Shown piece by piece: positions 1 through 8,979 of a DNA stretch of 64,000 bases. Each line of letters starts with the position of its first letter. Position 1 is the first letter of the stretch. The notes below the pieces were generated by a model. It ran no database searches. It was not told the DNA's origin and saw only the letters and a list, made by a program, of their open reading frames with translations. The stretch covers positions 62,001 through 126,000 of the forward strand of contig NZ_JAMQKA010000001.1 of NCBI RefSeq assembly GCF_031569985.1. The letters are read 5' to 3'. The position numbers and the translations under genes were made by a program. This stretch comes from JAMQKA01 sp031569985 (GTDB lineage: Bacteria > Bacteroidota > Rhodothermia > Balneolales > Balneolaceae).

Positions 1-153
1 TCAGACTTCTGGCATCCTATCAATAATAGGTTGCTCAGTAGAAATAGAATGGGAAGGTAATTTTTCCGCATTTAAAGAAATAGATCTAATAACACTTTTC
101 TCACCAGAACAACCTAACACCTTTAGGGTGTCAGAATTAATTTGGTTAAAGCA
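1..153 (-). pseudogene. possible lipoprotein fragment at the window edge
   Basis: A minus-strand frame of about 50 codons runs down to a TGA at the first three bases. It contains a lipobox-like LGCSGEK followed by a plausible protein-like stretch, but no convincing start or hydrophobic signal precedes it. The upstream side runs straight into a dispersed inverted repeat. It may be the remnant of a lipoprotein gene broken by the repeat, or chance coding potential. Function unknown. Confidence 0.25.
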
Positions 154-165
154 AACAAAGCCTTG

Positions 166-282
166 GTGTCATCCCGGACCCCGTTCCAGGATCTCGCGGG
201 GAATCGAAGCGTTGACTAGGGGTTGGTCAATAATCAACGTCTAACAACTTCACCAGATCCTGAGACAAGTTCAGGATGACAC
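166..282. repeat. dispersed inverted repeat, GTGTCATCC...GGATGACAC type
   Basis: The element begins with GTGTCATCC and ends with its exact complement GGATGACAC. Inside are CCAGGATCTCGCGGGGAA and CAGATCCTGAGACAAGTTCA, which also partly pair. A diverged relative lies at 21762-21875. It sits between the fragment at the left edge and the end of susD. It looks like a non-coding miniature element able to fold into a long hairpin. Confidence 0.7.
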
Positions 283-459
283 AGAGGCTTTTTTAAGCCT
301 GAATGGATTATTTAACCATTACCTTTTTAAACAGCAACAAAATGAACAGGCAGGGACAGAAGAATATGCTCAGGGATCATGAAAATAGGTGGAACCATTA
401 GAAGGGGATATTCCACTATTTCACTAGGTTACATCTTCTGCCCTGCCTGAAAGTTAGTT

Positions 460-2028
460 CTATTGCCAGAACGGGTGCTGTTCTACATTGGGATTGCTTT
501 GCACCTCATCAAGTGGCAAGGGAAGCACATGATCTTGCTCACCATGCGTTCTGTTGACGTCATAAGTATTTATAAACTCATTAACATATTCGGCCAAATA
601 GTCTTTTTTATTCCCGCCGTGCGAACTCATTCGCTTCAGGAAAGGATAGGTTTTCTGCTCGAATGCGAACTCCAATACGAACTCGTCTACGATGGCGTCC
701 CTGAGCTCTTCTTGACTTAGCCCGGAGAGTTCTGGAAGTCCGGCTCGCTCACGCACCATATTTATGCCCAAATAGGGATCTCCATTCCCACTTTCGTTGG
801 CCGCTTCAGAATGACCCAACAACACATCCGCATATCGGAGATAGGGCACATTTTTTTCGGTGTTGTTTTCGCTGCTAATTCCAACTTCCACCCATTTGGC
901 AACAAATCCGCTGCCGAAAATCAGGTCATCCGGATTGTTGGGATCGGCATCATTGCTGACGACTCCGCCAAAGCGACTTAAGTTAAAATCAGCATCCTCA
1001 CTCCAGCGCACCGTGGCTCCATCAACCCGCGTCGAGGGATACGACTCTATGAATGTTCCCGGAATTCGTTCATCACTTTCGTCATATTTCATGCGAAAAG
1101 CTTTTGTGCCATCCAGCCAGTGCCAGCCGACACCGCCCATGTCGGTGGGTAGGTCCGGCGGGACAAAGTGGGCGTGATGATTGGTAAACTCATCGCTGTC
1201 CACCGAGGCTGAAACCTGGGCTTCAAAGATTCTTTCGCCCATGTTTTCATGCTCGGTATCAAAATTCCAGGCAAAGTCATCGAAAAGATAATGGGGACTA
1301 TTGCTCATGATGTCTTCGGCTGTTGACCTGGCCTGGTCCCACTGCTCGTCCATTAAGTAGGCTTTCATCAACAACGCTTTAGCAGCCCATCTGGTGGCCC
1401 GACCAAGGTCACTCCCGGTATATTCACTGGGCAGTACGTTTGCAGCTGACTGAAGATCCTCGAACATCATATCGAGAATCTTGCGTTTGCCATCTTCATT
1501 CGAGGCAAACTCTAATTCTGTCGTTCGCTCGGTTGTGAAAGGCACGTCATCGAAATAGCGTATCAGATTGAAGTAGTAGAATGAACGCAAAAACTTGGCT
1601 TCCGCAAGTATTCGATCTCGCAGACCTGGATCACTGGGATTTTCCATATTTTGGGCCGCCTCAATCACACCATTGGCCCTGTTGATCGCTGCATACGATA
1701 AATCCCAATAGGCAGAAATATATTCGTCAGTGGGACTCACATTCCCGGTCTGAAAATCGAGTGGACCTTTTTCCCAGCCCACCTGGTAGCCGACCAGTTC
1801 CTCAAAAACATAGCGGTTGTAGAAAAAGTTGAACCACTGGCCGCCCTCTGCCAGGTTATCATACACGCCATTCACTCCTTTTACCAGGTCATCGGAATCC
1901 TGGTAAAACGTGTCGGGGTTTATAAAGTCGGGATTTTCAATCAAATCCTCTTCACAGCCGACAAGGGAAGCTGCCAGCAGGACAGTAAACACTAAACTCA
2001 ATCGAAGTGTATTCACTAAAGAATTCAT
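460..2028 (-). CDS. SusD/RagB-family outer-membrane nutrient-binding lipoprotein
   Basis: 522 residues, usual length for SusD. The N-terminus is a lipoprotein signal with lipobox SLVGC, so the mature protein is anchored at the outer membrane. The following NPDTFYQDSDDLVKGVNGVYDNL region and AKFLRSFYYFNLIRYFDDVPF are typical SusD helices, and the C-terminus has the usual conserved block ending near NPNVEQHPFWQ. AAGAGGT just upstream is a good ribosome site. It follows susC by 55 bases on the same strand, so the two form one transcription unit and presumably one uptake complex. The substrate cannot be read from sequence; no glycoside hydrolase or sulfatase is present beside it in this window. 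The divergent AraC gene is the likely regulator. Confidence 0.93.
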   Translation of the reverse strand: MNSLVNTLRLSLVFTVLLAASLVGCEEDLIENPDFINPDTFYQDSDDLVKGVNGVYDNLAEGGQWFNFFYNRYVFEELVGYQVGWEKGPLDFQTGNVSPTDEYISAYWDLSYAAINRANGVIEAAQNMENPSDPGLRDRILAEAKFLRSFYYFNLIRYFDDVPFTTERTTELEFASNEDGKRKILDMMFEDLQSAANVLPSEYTGSDLGRATRWAAKALLMKAYLMDEQWDQARSTAEDIMSNSPHYLFDDFAWNFDTEHENMGERIFEAQVSASVDSDEFTNHHAHFVPPDLPTDMGGVGWHWLDGTKAFRMKYDESDERIPGTFIESYPSTRVDGATVRWSEDADFNLSRFGGVVSNDADPNNPDDLIFGSGFVAKWVEVGISSENNTEKNVPYLRYADVLLGHSEAANESGNGDPYLGINMVRERAGLPELSGLSQEELRDAIVDEFVLEFAFEQKTYPFLKRMSSHGGNKKDYLAEYVNEFINTYDVNRTHGEQDHVLPLPLDEVQSNPNVEQHPFWQ

Positions 2029-2083
2029 AATTTTTACCTCTTCATTATCTATTTAAATATTTTTCTGACACCGAAGGGAGTCT

Positions 2084-5000
2084 TTAGAAATTCAGATTCA
2101 AACCAATCGTAAAGACACGGGATCGCGGATATGAGTCATAATCATCGCCGCGAATAAAGTTACTCTGCCCGCCGCTGCTCACTTCGGGATCGAAACCGGA
2201 GTAATCGGTAAGAGTCAACAGGTTTTGTGCACTGACATAAATTCGGGCTCTCTGAAGTACATTTTGACCTGTGAGACTGGAAGGAAAGGTATAACCCAAC
2301 GTCACGTTTTGGACACGCAGGTAGCTGCCGTCCTCAATAAAGAAGTCCGAGTCTCTGAAGTAGTTGGCAAACTCCCGCTTGGCATCAATGATTGGCCGAC
2401 TTGCATCCGTGTTGTCGGGACGCCAGGAGTCCTCCAAAATGTTGCCGATCTGGTTGATCTTTTGGATTCCATCACCGGCCTCAGCCTGTTGCAGGTTACG
2501 TACCTCGTTCCCATGCACTCCTCTAACGTAGATGCTTAAATCAAACTGTTTGAAGTTCAGAGAGGAGTTGAGTCCCCACGTTAAGTCGGGATTGGGATCG
2601 CCGATAATAACCATATCCCCTTCCGGCGTAATTCTGCCGTCGCCGTTTACGTCACGGTATTGCGGATAGCCGGGCAAGTCACTGGATAAGGAAGCGTTAT
2701 TCTGGATCTTTTCCTCACTCTGGAAGATTCCGACGTAGTCAAAACCTCTCCAGACTCCCACTGGCAATCCTTCTGAAACCCAGCTACCAAACACTCCAAG
2801 GTGTCCACAGCCCGCGCAACCTGTAAAGAATGGCTGGGTTCCGCCCAGGTCTGTGATTTCATTTTCCACAATTGAGATGTTACCAGAGAAGTTCAACCTT
2901 AAATCGCTTCTGCTGATGGCAAGGTAATCTGTTGAGAATTCAAAGCCTGTATTCCCCATGGAACCGGTATTCTGGAGCATGCTTCCAAATCCCGTACTGG
3001 AGGGAATATTTACGTTGAGCAACAGGTCATCGGTGATATTATCAAAGTACTCAAACGTCAGATCGAGACGTCCATTCAGGAAACCCAGATCCAGTGCAAT
3101 ATTACGCATGGTCGTCTCCTCCCACCGGAGATTGGGATTCGGGATCCGGTTTTCAACCAATCCACTAGCCAACTGACCGCCAAACACATAGTTTGCTGTC
3201 GTTAATCCTGAAAGGGACTGGAACACCGGGAGTTCAGAGTTTCCTGTAACACCCCAGCTGGCCCTGACCTTAAAATTGGAGAAGAGATCAGCTAGGCCCG
3301 AGTTCTCAAAAAACGGTTCATTGTTGATACGCCAACCCAGCGCCACCGATGGGAAATTGGCCCATTTATTGTTTTCACCGAACTTGGACGAACCATCGCG
3401 ACGGAACGTAAAGGTGGCCAGGTAGCGATCACTAAAATTGTAATTAATCCTTGCCAGGAACGATTGCAGGTTCCACTGCTGCCGGCTGGATACCGGAATC
3501 TGGGGATTAATCCCGTTTTGCAGGTTCACGCTTTTAAAGTTATCAGCCGGGAAATTCCTGTTCTCGACTTCGGAAAAACGGTTAACTTCTTCCTGCCAGG
3601 TATATCCTACAACAGCATCTATCGAATGATCTTCCGTCAGCTGCTTCGTATAAGAAAGAGTATTCTCATTCAGGATATTATTTATGCTCCGCTGGCCTTT
3701 TGAAAGGACCACATTCTGGTCAATACCGATATTCGTTGTTAGCGGAAAGAAGGTATCACGCTCATTGAATACGATATTGGCACCAAATCTTGAGGTCAGG
3801 CTTAACCCCTCGAGGATATCGACGGTGAGAGAAGAGTTCCCAAAAAACCGATTATAGCGGTCCTGATCCACTCCATCCTCGAGTTCGGCTACCGGGTTAA
3901 TCGGAAACCGGTCATCATAGAGTGGGAAGTTATAAGCTCCATTTTCATTTCTGACTGCCGGTGTTGGATCGAGCTGCAGGGCTGAAACAATAATGCCGCC
4001 CGGTCCCTGGCTGGTCAACGCATTCTCCGATTCACCGCGCGTATACGACCAGCTGCTGTTCAACGTCACGATATCCTTGAACAGGTCGTTATCCAGATTC
4101 AGGCGCAAACCATAACGCTTGAACTGGGTATCTCTTACAATTCCCTTGTTATTATGCAAACTGGTTACAATGGCATACCGATTATCTTCGTTACCACCAG
4201 ATACCGAAAGTTGGTGATCGGCCACCAGGCCTGTTCGTGATATTTGGTCAAGCCAGTCGGTACCAGCCCCCATATTTTCGATCTCCTGTTGACTATAAAG
4301 AGGAGCACCACCTTGGCTTTCCGCCAATAAATTGCGATACCGAGCATATCCATCCGCCGGCAGCATCTCAACACTGTTTGCAATGGTTTGAAATGACTGG
4401 GACCCGTTGTAGGTAACGCGGGTATCCCCGGCCTGCCCTTTTTTGGTAGTAATAATCACAACACCGCTCGCTCCCCGCGAACCATAAATTGCGGTTGCCG
4501 AGGCGTCCTTCAAGACCTCAATCGATTCTATATTGCTGAGGTTCAGTGTTGCCAAAACGTTTGTCGGAGGTCGCCCGCCGCCGGTACCCTCAGAGCTGTT
4601 GTCAGGATATATTGGAAATCCATCTACTACATAAAGGGGTTCTGACCCGGCATTCAACGAGTTGGTCCCCCGAATTCGAACCGATGTACCACCGCCGGGA
4701 GCTGAACTCGTTTGCTTGACATAAACACCGGCGACACGACCTTTTATGGCATTGTCAACGGAGGTTACGGGGACATTTTCAATAGATTCCCCTCCAAGCG
4801 ACGACACCGAACCGGTCAGGTCACTCTTGCGCTGTGTCCCATACCCAACAACTAATAATTCTTCTCCAACAACAGCCTCGGATTCCAGCTCTATATTAAT
4901 CTCCGTGCGGCCATTAATGGGAACTTCCAATGTTTGATAACCGACAAACGAAAAGGCCAGGGTATCCTGTAATGAAGGCACATCGAGCTCATAATTTCCT

Positions 5001-5191
5001 TCACTATTTGTTGAAGTTCCTATCGTTGTCCCTTTTACGACTACATTCACCCCTGGTAAATTTTCACCGCTGTTAGCATCGACAACACTACCGGTGATTG
5101 TATCTTGGGCTAATGCACCAGAACTGAATTGCCACAAAAACAGAGGTACCAAGGCGAGAACTTTCCACATTTTGTATAGATATCTTATCAT
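2084..5191 (-). CDS. SusC/RagA-family TonB-linked outer-membrane receptor
   Basis: 1035 residues. A signal peptide ending SSGALAQ is followed by a carboxypeptidase-regulatory-like domain (about residues 30-110, beginning TITGSVVDANSGENLPGVNV), then the plug domain with the characteristic VVGYGTQRKSDLTGSV (about 113-130) and SIEVLKDASATAIYGSRGA, then a long beta-barrel ending in an aromatic terminal strand (FTIGLNLNF). This is the classic SusC layout: energised import of an oligomer captured by the SusD lipoprotein encoded next. AAGGGA lies upstream of the ATG. No N-terminal STN domain is seen, so an anti-sigma relay is unlikely; control is more likely through the divergent AraC gene. Energy would come from TonB, and a TonB-family gene lies about 1.5 kb away beyond that regulator. 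Confidence 0.95.
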   Translation of the reverse strand: MIRYLYKMWKVLALVPLFLWQFSSGALAQDTITGSVVDANSGENLPGVNVVVKGTTIGTSTNSEGNYELDVPSLQDTLAFSFVGYQTLEVPINGRTEINIELESEAVVGEELLVVGYGTQRKSDLTGSVSSLGGESIENVPVTSVDNAIKGRVAGVYVKQTSSAPGGGTSVRIRGTNSLNAGSEPLYVVDGFPIYPDNSSEGTGGGRPPTNVLATLNLSNIESIEVLKDASATAIYGSRGASGVVIITTKKGQAGDTRVTYNGSQSFQTIANSVEMLPADGYARYRNLLAESQGGAPLYSQQEIENMGAGTDWLDQISRTGLVADHQLSVSGGNEDNRYAIVTSLHNNKGIVRDTQFKRYGLRLNLDNDLFKDIVTLNSSWSYTRGESENALTSQGPGGIIVSALQLDPTPAVRNENGAYNFPLYDDRFPINPVAELEDGVDQDRYNRFFGNSSLTVDILEGLSLTSRFGANIVFNERDTFFPLTTNIGIDQNVVLSKGQRSINNILNENTLSYTKQLTEDHSIDAVVGYTWQEEVNRFSEVENRNFPADNFKSVNLQNGINPQIPVSSRQQWNLQSFLARINYNFSDRYLATFTFRRDGSSKFGENNKWANFPSVALGWRINNEPFFENSGLADLFSNFKVRASWGVTGNSELPVFQSLSGLTTANYVFGGQLASGLVENRIPNPNLRWEETTMRNIALDLGFLNGRLDLTFEYFDNITDDLLLNVNIPSSTGFGSMLQNTGSMGNTGFEFSTDYLAISRSDLRLNFSGNISIVENEITDLGGTQPFFTGCAGCGHLGVFGSWVSEGLPVGVWRGFDYVGIFQSEEKIQNNASLSSDLPGYPQYRDVNGDGRITPEGDMVIIGDPNPDLTWGLNSSLNFKQFDLSIYVRGVHGNEVRNLQQAEAGDGIQKINQIGNILEDSWRPDNTDASRPIIDAKREFANYFRDSDFFIEDGSYLRVQNVTLGYTFPSSLTGQNVLQRARIYVSAQNLLTLTDYSGFDPEVSSGGQSNFIRGDDYDSYPRSRVFTIGLNLNF

Positions 5192-5416
5192 GGCTATCCC
5201 TTTTTATGTTAAAATCCCGTCACTTTAAATATTGCTGCTGAACCAAGTTTTCAGGCTGATAAATCTAATTCTCCCTGTTGTTAATAAAGATCCAACTGAT
5301 TCTTTATTTGCTTACCAGACACTTTTATAGTTTTTTGCTTGGCTAATAAAAAGCTTTAAAAAACTATTACTTGTGAATCAGCACTATCAACGTATATTCT
5401 ATTCATGCTTTAGTAA

Positions 5417-6352
5417 ATGGACAATATTTTGTTAAGCATAGACAATACTATGATACCCGAAGAAAGAAAACGTGAGGGATTCCTGGGACAAAAGATGGTG
5501 GTACTCCCTCAGAATGTGAGAAATGCAATCCAGGACAATCCCATTATCAACAAAATGTATGTAACTGATATCGGCTACTACCCATATGCCGACCATCATT
5601 ACAGAAAAAGAGAAGAGGGATCGGAGGAGTATATCCTTATTTACTGCTTAGAAGGGCATGGATGGATTGAACTGGGAACGGAACATTATGAACTGGTTCC
5701 AAACTCCTACTTCATTATTCCCCGCAACACTGCACACAAGTATGGAGCCCGGGAGGATGATCCCTGGAGCATTTACTGGATCCATTTTGCAGGCAGTTCG
5801 GCAACACAATTTTATAAGAAATATAAGCAGTCCGATTCCTCGAATGGTAATGCGCCCCAGGTTGTACAAATTCCTTTTGAAGAGCGGCGTATTAAATATT
5901 TTAACGGGATTATCTCCCTGCTGGAGAGTGGATACAGCCGGGAGATTGTCGAGTATGTGAACATAAGCCTCTGGCAACTTCTCGCCTCATTTGTTTATAA
6001 TGAATTTTTCTCTGAGATACGACATCAAAGTAATGAAACGAATATTGTTGACACCGCTATCAACTACATGAAAGAAAACCTTGACCGATCGATATCGGTG
6101 GATGAGCTTGCAGAACACCTGAATTATTCCAGTTCTTATCTTTACTCCCTGTTCAAAGAGGAAACAGGATACTCCCCTATCCACTACTTTAATCATTTGA
6201 AAATTCAGAAGGCATGCCAATATCTTAGTTTTACAAATATGAGTATCAAAGAGATCAGCTATGAACTGGGTTTTAATGATCCATTTTACTTTTCAAGACT
6301 TTTCAAAAAACTGATGGAGCTTTCACCAACTGAATACAGGGAAGAATTATAA
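5417..6352 (+). CDS. AraC-family transcriptional regulator (cupin sensor plus HTH)
   Basis: 311 residues. Residues about 45-150 form an AraC-type cupin ligand domain (GWIELGTEHYELVPNSYF and IPRNTAHKYGA are typical); about 205-310 is the double helix-turn-helix, with YSSSYLYSLFKEETGYSP in the first motif and YELGFNDPFYFSRLFKK in the second. It is transcribed away from susC with a 225-base gap between the two starts, the usual position of a regulator controlling its neighbour. The sugar or other ligand is not known. An internal ATG at 5450 is an alternative start; the first residues are not conserved-looking. Most likely an activator of the susCD operon. Confidence 0.9.
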   Translation: MDNILLSIDNTMIPEERKREGFLGQKMVVLPQNVRNAIQDNPIINKMYVTDIGYYPYADHHYRKREEGSEEYILIYCLEGHGWIELGTEHYELVPNSYFIIPRNTAHKYGAREDDPWSIYWIHFAGSSATQFYKKYKQSDSSNGNAPQVVQIPFEERRIKYFNGIISLLESGYSREIVEYVNISLWQLLASFVYNEFFSEIRHQSNETNIVDTAINYMKENLDRSISVDELAEHLNYSSSYLYSLFKEETGYSPIHYFNHLKIQKACQYLSFTNMSIKEISYELGFNDPFYFSRLFKKLMELSPTEYREEL

Positions 6353-6640
6353 TAAGTGTACCACCTCGCCTCATTGCTGTCAACAGATACTTATAAAATT
6401 TGTTACGCAGAGTCTCATTTTAAAATAGCTGTAATAGAAAGTGTGAAATTACTCTGTTCACCGTCCGGAATTGCTCTTGGAGCAAGATAACTCCATTTTG
6501 AGAATATTTTTTAGGGAAAATACCTACATCAACTGACGACCTTTACTTACATAAATTGGAAATTATCCCTTCCAACATAACATTCTAAATATTAAGAGAT
6601 ATCAATATATCTTTTAACTCCTTTTAGAAGGGAGGTTCTT

Positions 6641-7311
6641 ATGAGACTTTTCAAAAAAAATATGGACCTCAAAAAAATTATACGCTTTTCCTGGAGATTG
6701 GGATAATGATTAGTCTGTTAGTTTTTCTGGGAATAATGAAGCTGCCAATTAAAAGTGGAGGTGAGAAGAACCTGAGACTCACAGAGCAACAAGAGGCAGT
6801 AAATATGGAACAGATCGAACAAACCAAACAGAAAGAACGCCCTCCTGCTCCACCACGTCCACAAGTACCCGTAGCAGTACCAAATGATGAAGTGATAATA
6901 GATGAAATACCCAGTATCAATGCAGAATTAAATATCAATGAGGCTATCGAACTTCCACTTCCACCTCCTCCCGATCAGGAAGGAGAAGAAAATAATGAAG
7001 AGGAAGAAGATTTTTTTGTAGTTGTTGAACAGATGCCAATATTGATTGGAGGTATTCAATCACTTCAGCAAAAGATCAAATATCCAGAAATGGCCCGAAA
7101 AGCGGGAATTGAAGGACGCATAATTATCCAGTTCATTGTAAATGAACGTGGAGAAGTTGAAAATCCCCATATAATCCGTGGCATTGGGGGAGGTTGTGAT
7201 GAAGAAGCCTTGCAGGTCGTCCAACAGGCTAAGTTTAAACCAGGACTGCAGCGTGGTAGGCCTGTTCGCGTTCAGTATAGTTTACCTATAGTTTTCAAAC
7301 TGACGGGGTAA
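6641..7311 (+). CDS. TonB-family energy transducer, start frameshifted in an A-run
   Basis: The uninterrupted frame starts at ATG 6706 (201 residues) in the middle of the membrane helix. A better start is ATG 6641, preceded by a strong GGGAGG site at 6630-6635, which encodes MRLFKKNMDLKK. Adding one A to the seven-A run at 6671-6677 joins it to NYTLFLEIGIMISLLVFLG, the complete N-terminal membrane anchor typical of Bacteroidota TonB proteins; the repaired protein would be 223 residues. As written, the first frame ends in a TAA overlapping ATG 6706 (TAATG), so coupled translation of a shortened protein is also possible. After the helix come a proline- and acid-rich periplasmic spacer and the TonB C-terminal domain (about 130 residues from the 3' end, YPEMARKAGIEGRIIIQFIV). 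It would pass inner-membrane energy to receptors such as the SusC here. No ExbB/ExbD nearby. Confidence 0.85.
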
Positions 7312-7386
7312 TTCAACAAAACGGCTATGACTTCCTCCCTATTACAGCATTATGTTTAGTTGTGGTTATACAATTAAATAGTTTAA

Positions 7387-7575
7387 CGTCAGTTCGAGAT
7401 AAAATCTGTCATTGTGAGGAATTCAGCGAAATCCAGCGGCAATTTCCTATGCGTAAACAAAAAACAGATGAGGAGATCGCCGCGTCGACCGCATCGTTGA
7501 GCCAAACACCTACACCAAAGCCTCATCGCGATATCCATATCTCGAACCCAGGTTAAGCCGGACCTCCTCACGAGG
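7387..7575. repeat. dispersed inverted repeat, GTCATTG(C/T)GAGGA type, copy 1
   Basis: Begins GTCAGTTCGAGATAAAATCT then GTCATTGTGAGGA and ends near CCTCCTCACGAGG. Inside lie a GAGATCGCCGCGTCGACC block and CCTCATCGCGAT. Related copies are at 7776-7946 and 42691-42855. The ends pair with each other, giving a long hairpin; small frames inside it look accidental. Confidence 0.75.
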
Positions 7576-7629
7576 GGTTTTCAATAAGTCTTGGTGAAAA
7601 TCTTCTTTTTATAGATTCTCGTGCTTACC

Positions 7630-7744
7630 AAGACGACTATCTCATATGTAGTGAGACCATCGTCTTATACTTACCGAGACCATCGTCTCGTAGACCTTGA
7701 GACTACTATCTTAGTGCCTGTGAGACGACCGTCTCAATTAATTG
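7630..7744. repeat. tandem array of five 14-bp palindromes at exact 23-bp spacing
   Basis: Five units start at 7630, 7653, 7676, 7699 and 7722. Each begins with a near-palindrome of form GAGAC-N4-GTCTC (for example GAGACCATCGTCTC at 7676 and GAGACGACCGTCTC at 7722) followed by nine variable bases. Units 1 and 4 are the most degenerate. The array stands alone between two larger inverted repeats, about 320 bases after the TonB gene. It could be a set of protein-binding sites or a row of small hairpins; it is too short in both repeat and spacer for CRISPR. Confidence 0.8.
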
Positions 7745-7775
7745 AGCACCTCCTCTGAAATGCAAAAATATTTAG

Positions 7776-7946
7776 CGTCAGTTCGAGACAGAACCTGTCA
7801 TTGCGAAGAGGATTAAGTGACCATTGGGATCCCGAAACCTTTCGGGAGGCAATCTCGGCGGGTGAACAGAAAATGGAGGGGAAGATCGCCACGTCGACTT
7901 CAAGATGGAGCCGGCTACTGCCACAGACGCCTCCTCGCGATGACAG
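7776..7946. repeat. dispersed inverted repeat, GTCATTGCGAGGA type, copy 2
   Basis: Starts GTCAGTTCGAGACAGAACCT, then GTCATTGCGAAGAGG, and ends CTCCTCGCGATGACAG, so the ends are inverted. A central CCCGAAACCTTTCGGG is itself a perfect short hairpin. It shares GATCGCCACGTCGACTTCAA with the copy near 42.8 kb. Non-coding. Confidence 0.8.
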
Positions 7947-8041
7947 CTATAATTTTTGTGATCCTTATATCGAGATCACGTTAGTTTAATTATATTTCCT
8001 TTATATCACTGTTAATACTATACTTAGAAAGGGAGACTATC

Positions 8042-8794
8042 ATGATAATTACAAGTATATTGCTGGGGTTTATCTTGATACTTTTGGGATCGAGCGTAAT
8101 GGCCCAGGAAGAAGAGGATCAAGAGAACGAAATGTTCAGGGTGGATTTTGTAAAGCCCAAAATTAATCAGGTCTCTGCATTTGAAGATGCATTGATAGAG
8201 CACAATAATAAGTTCCACAAAGACTTTCCTGTTTTTATCGCATTCAATGTGACAGGACAATATGCGGGGTATTATGGTGCATACATGGGGCCCCTTACCT
8301 GGACAGAATGGGAAGCCAGAGAGACTACCGAAGCCCATGACAAACACTGGCTGGATGTTGTGCTTCCACTGTGTGACCAAATTGCTGAGACACAATTCTG
8401 GAGAAGACTCCCCCGATTTGAGACTAATCCCCTGGAGGAAAGCTCTGAGAAATCAATAGTTACGGTTCTCTCGGTAGAGCAGGGAGAGTTTCCACGCTTT
8501 ATGAGAACACTGGAAGAGTGGCATGAGACGAATCAAAAAAGCAAGGATTTTGATGGTAGTTATAATGTTTACACACGCTGGTTTGATAATCCTGACCAAA
8601 TTGCGATCGTTGGAAATCTCGAAGAAGGATTAGCTGAATTTGATGAACAAAGGGATTTTCGTAATCGTTATGAAGAACAGCATGGTAAGCAAAACTGGGA
8701 TCTGTGGCTGGATGACAGTATAATTTCAATTTCTTCAATAAACGAAGTGTTGCGAATCCATCGTTATGATTTAAGCACCAAACTAGAAGAATAA
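8042..8794 (+). CDS. secreted protein of unknown function
   Basis: 250 residues with an N-terminal hydrophobic signal ending SSVMAQ, so exported. AAAGGGAG precedes the ATG at good distance. The mature part is acidic, with repeated pieces of the type FRVDFVKPKINQVSAFEDAL and FDGSYNVYTRWFDNPDQIAI; two similar halves of mixed alpha/beta character suggest a duplicated dimeric alpha-beta barrel, but this is only an impression from pattern. No catalytic motif is recognised. It is a single gene, flanked by repeats upstream and a clear terminator downstream. Confidence 0.75.
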   Translation: MIITSILLGFILILLGSSVMAQEEEDQENEMFRVDFVKPKINQVSAFEDALIEHNNKFHKDFPVFIAFNVTGQYAGYYGAYMGPLTWTEWEARETTEAHDKHWLDVVLPLCDQIAETQFWRRLPRFETNPLEESSEKSIVTVLSVEQGEFPRFMRTLEEWHETNQKSKDFDGSYNVYTRWFDNPDQIAIVGNLEEGLAEFDEQRDFRNRYEEQHGKQNWDLWLDDSIISISSINEVLRIHRYDLSTKLEE

Positions 8795-8818
8795 AGTATT
8801 AATAATATATCCTGTTTG

Positions 8819-8845
8819 GAAAGGCCTGATAATTTCAGGCCTTTC
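8819..8845 (+). terminator. rho-independent terminator after the secreted protein gene
   Basis: GAAAGGCCTGA pairs with TCAGGCCTTTC across a five-base loop and is followed by a short T-run. It lies 25 bases after the stop at 8794. Confidence 0.85.
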
Positions 8846-8979
8846 TTTTAAATCCAAATTATTAAATAGGTTAGGTAGCTCTATAAAAAAATTAGCACCT
8901 TCCGTTTGAGTTGTTTATCGTCAAAAACAGTCGGATTGTATACCAACAAATTCAACACAGCCAAACCGGGAGTATAAAT

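Noticed and set aside
7630..7744. CRISPR array
   Set aside because: Repeat of 14 bp and spacers of 9 bp are far too short, and no cas genes are present.
8911..8979. extended N-terminus of the serine hydrolase
   Set aside because: The lipoprotein signal and ribosome site start at 8980; the extension is unlike any signal peptide.
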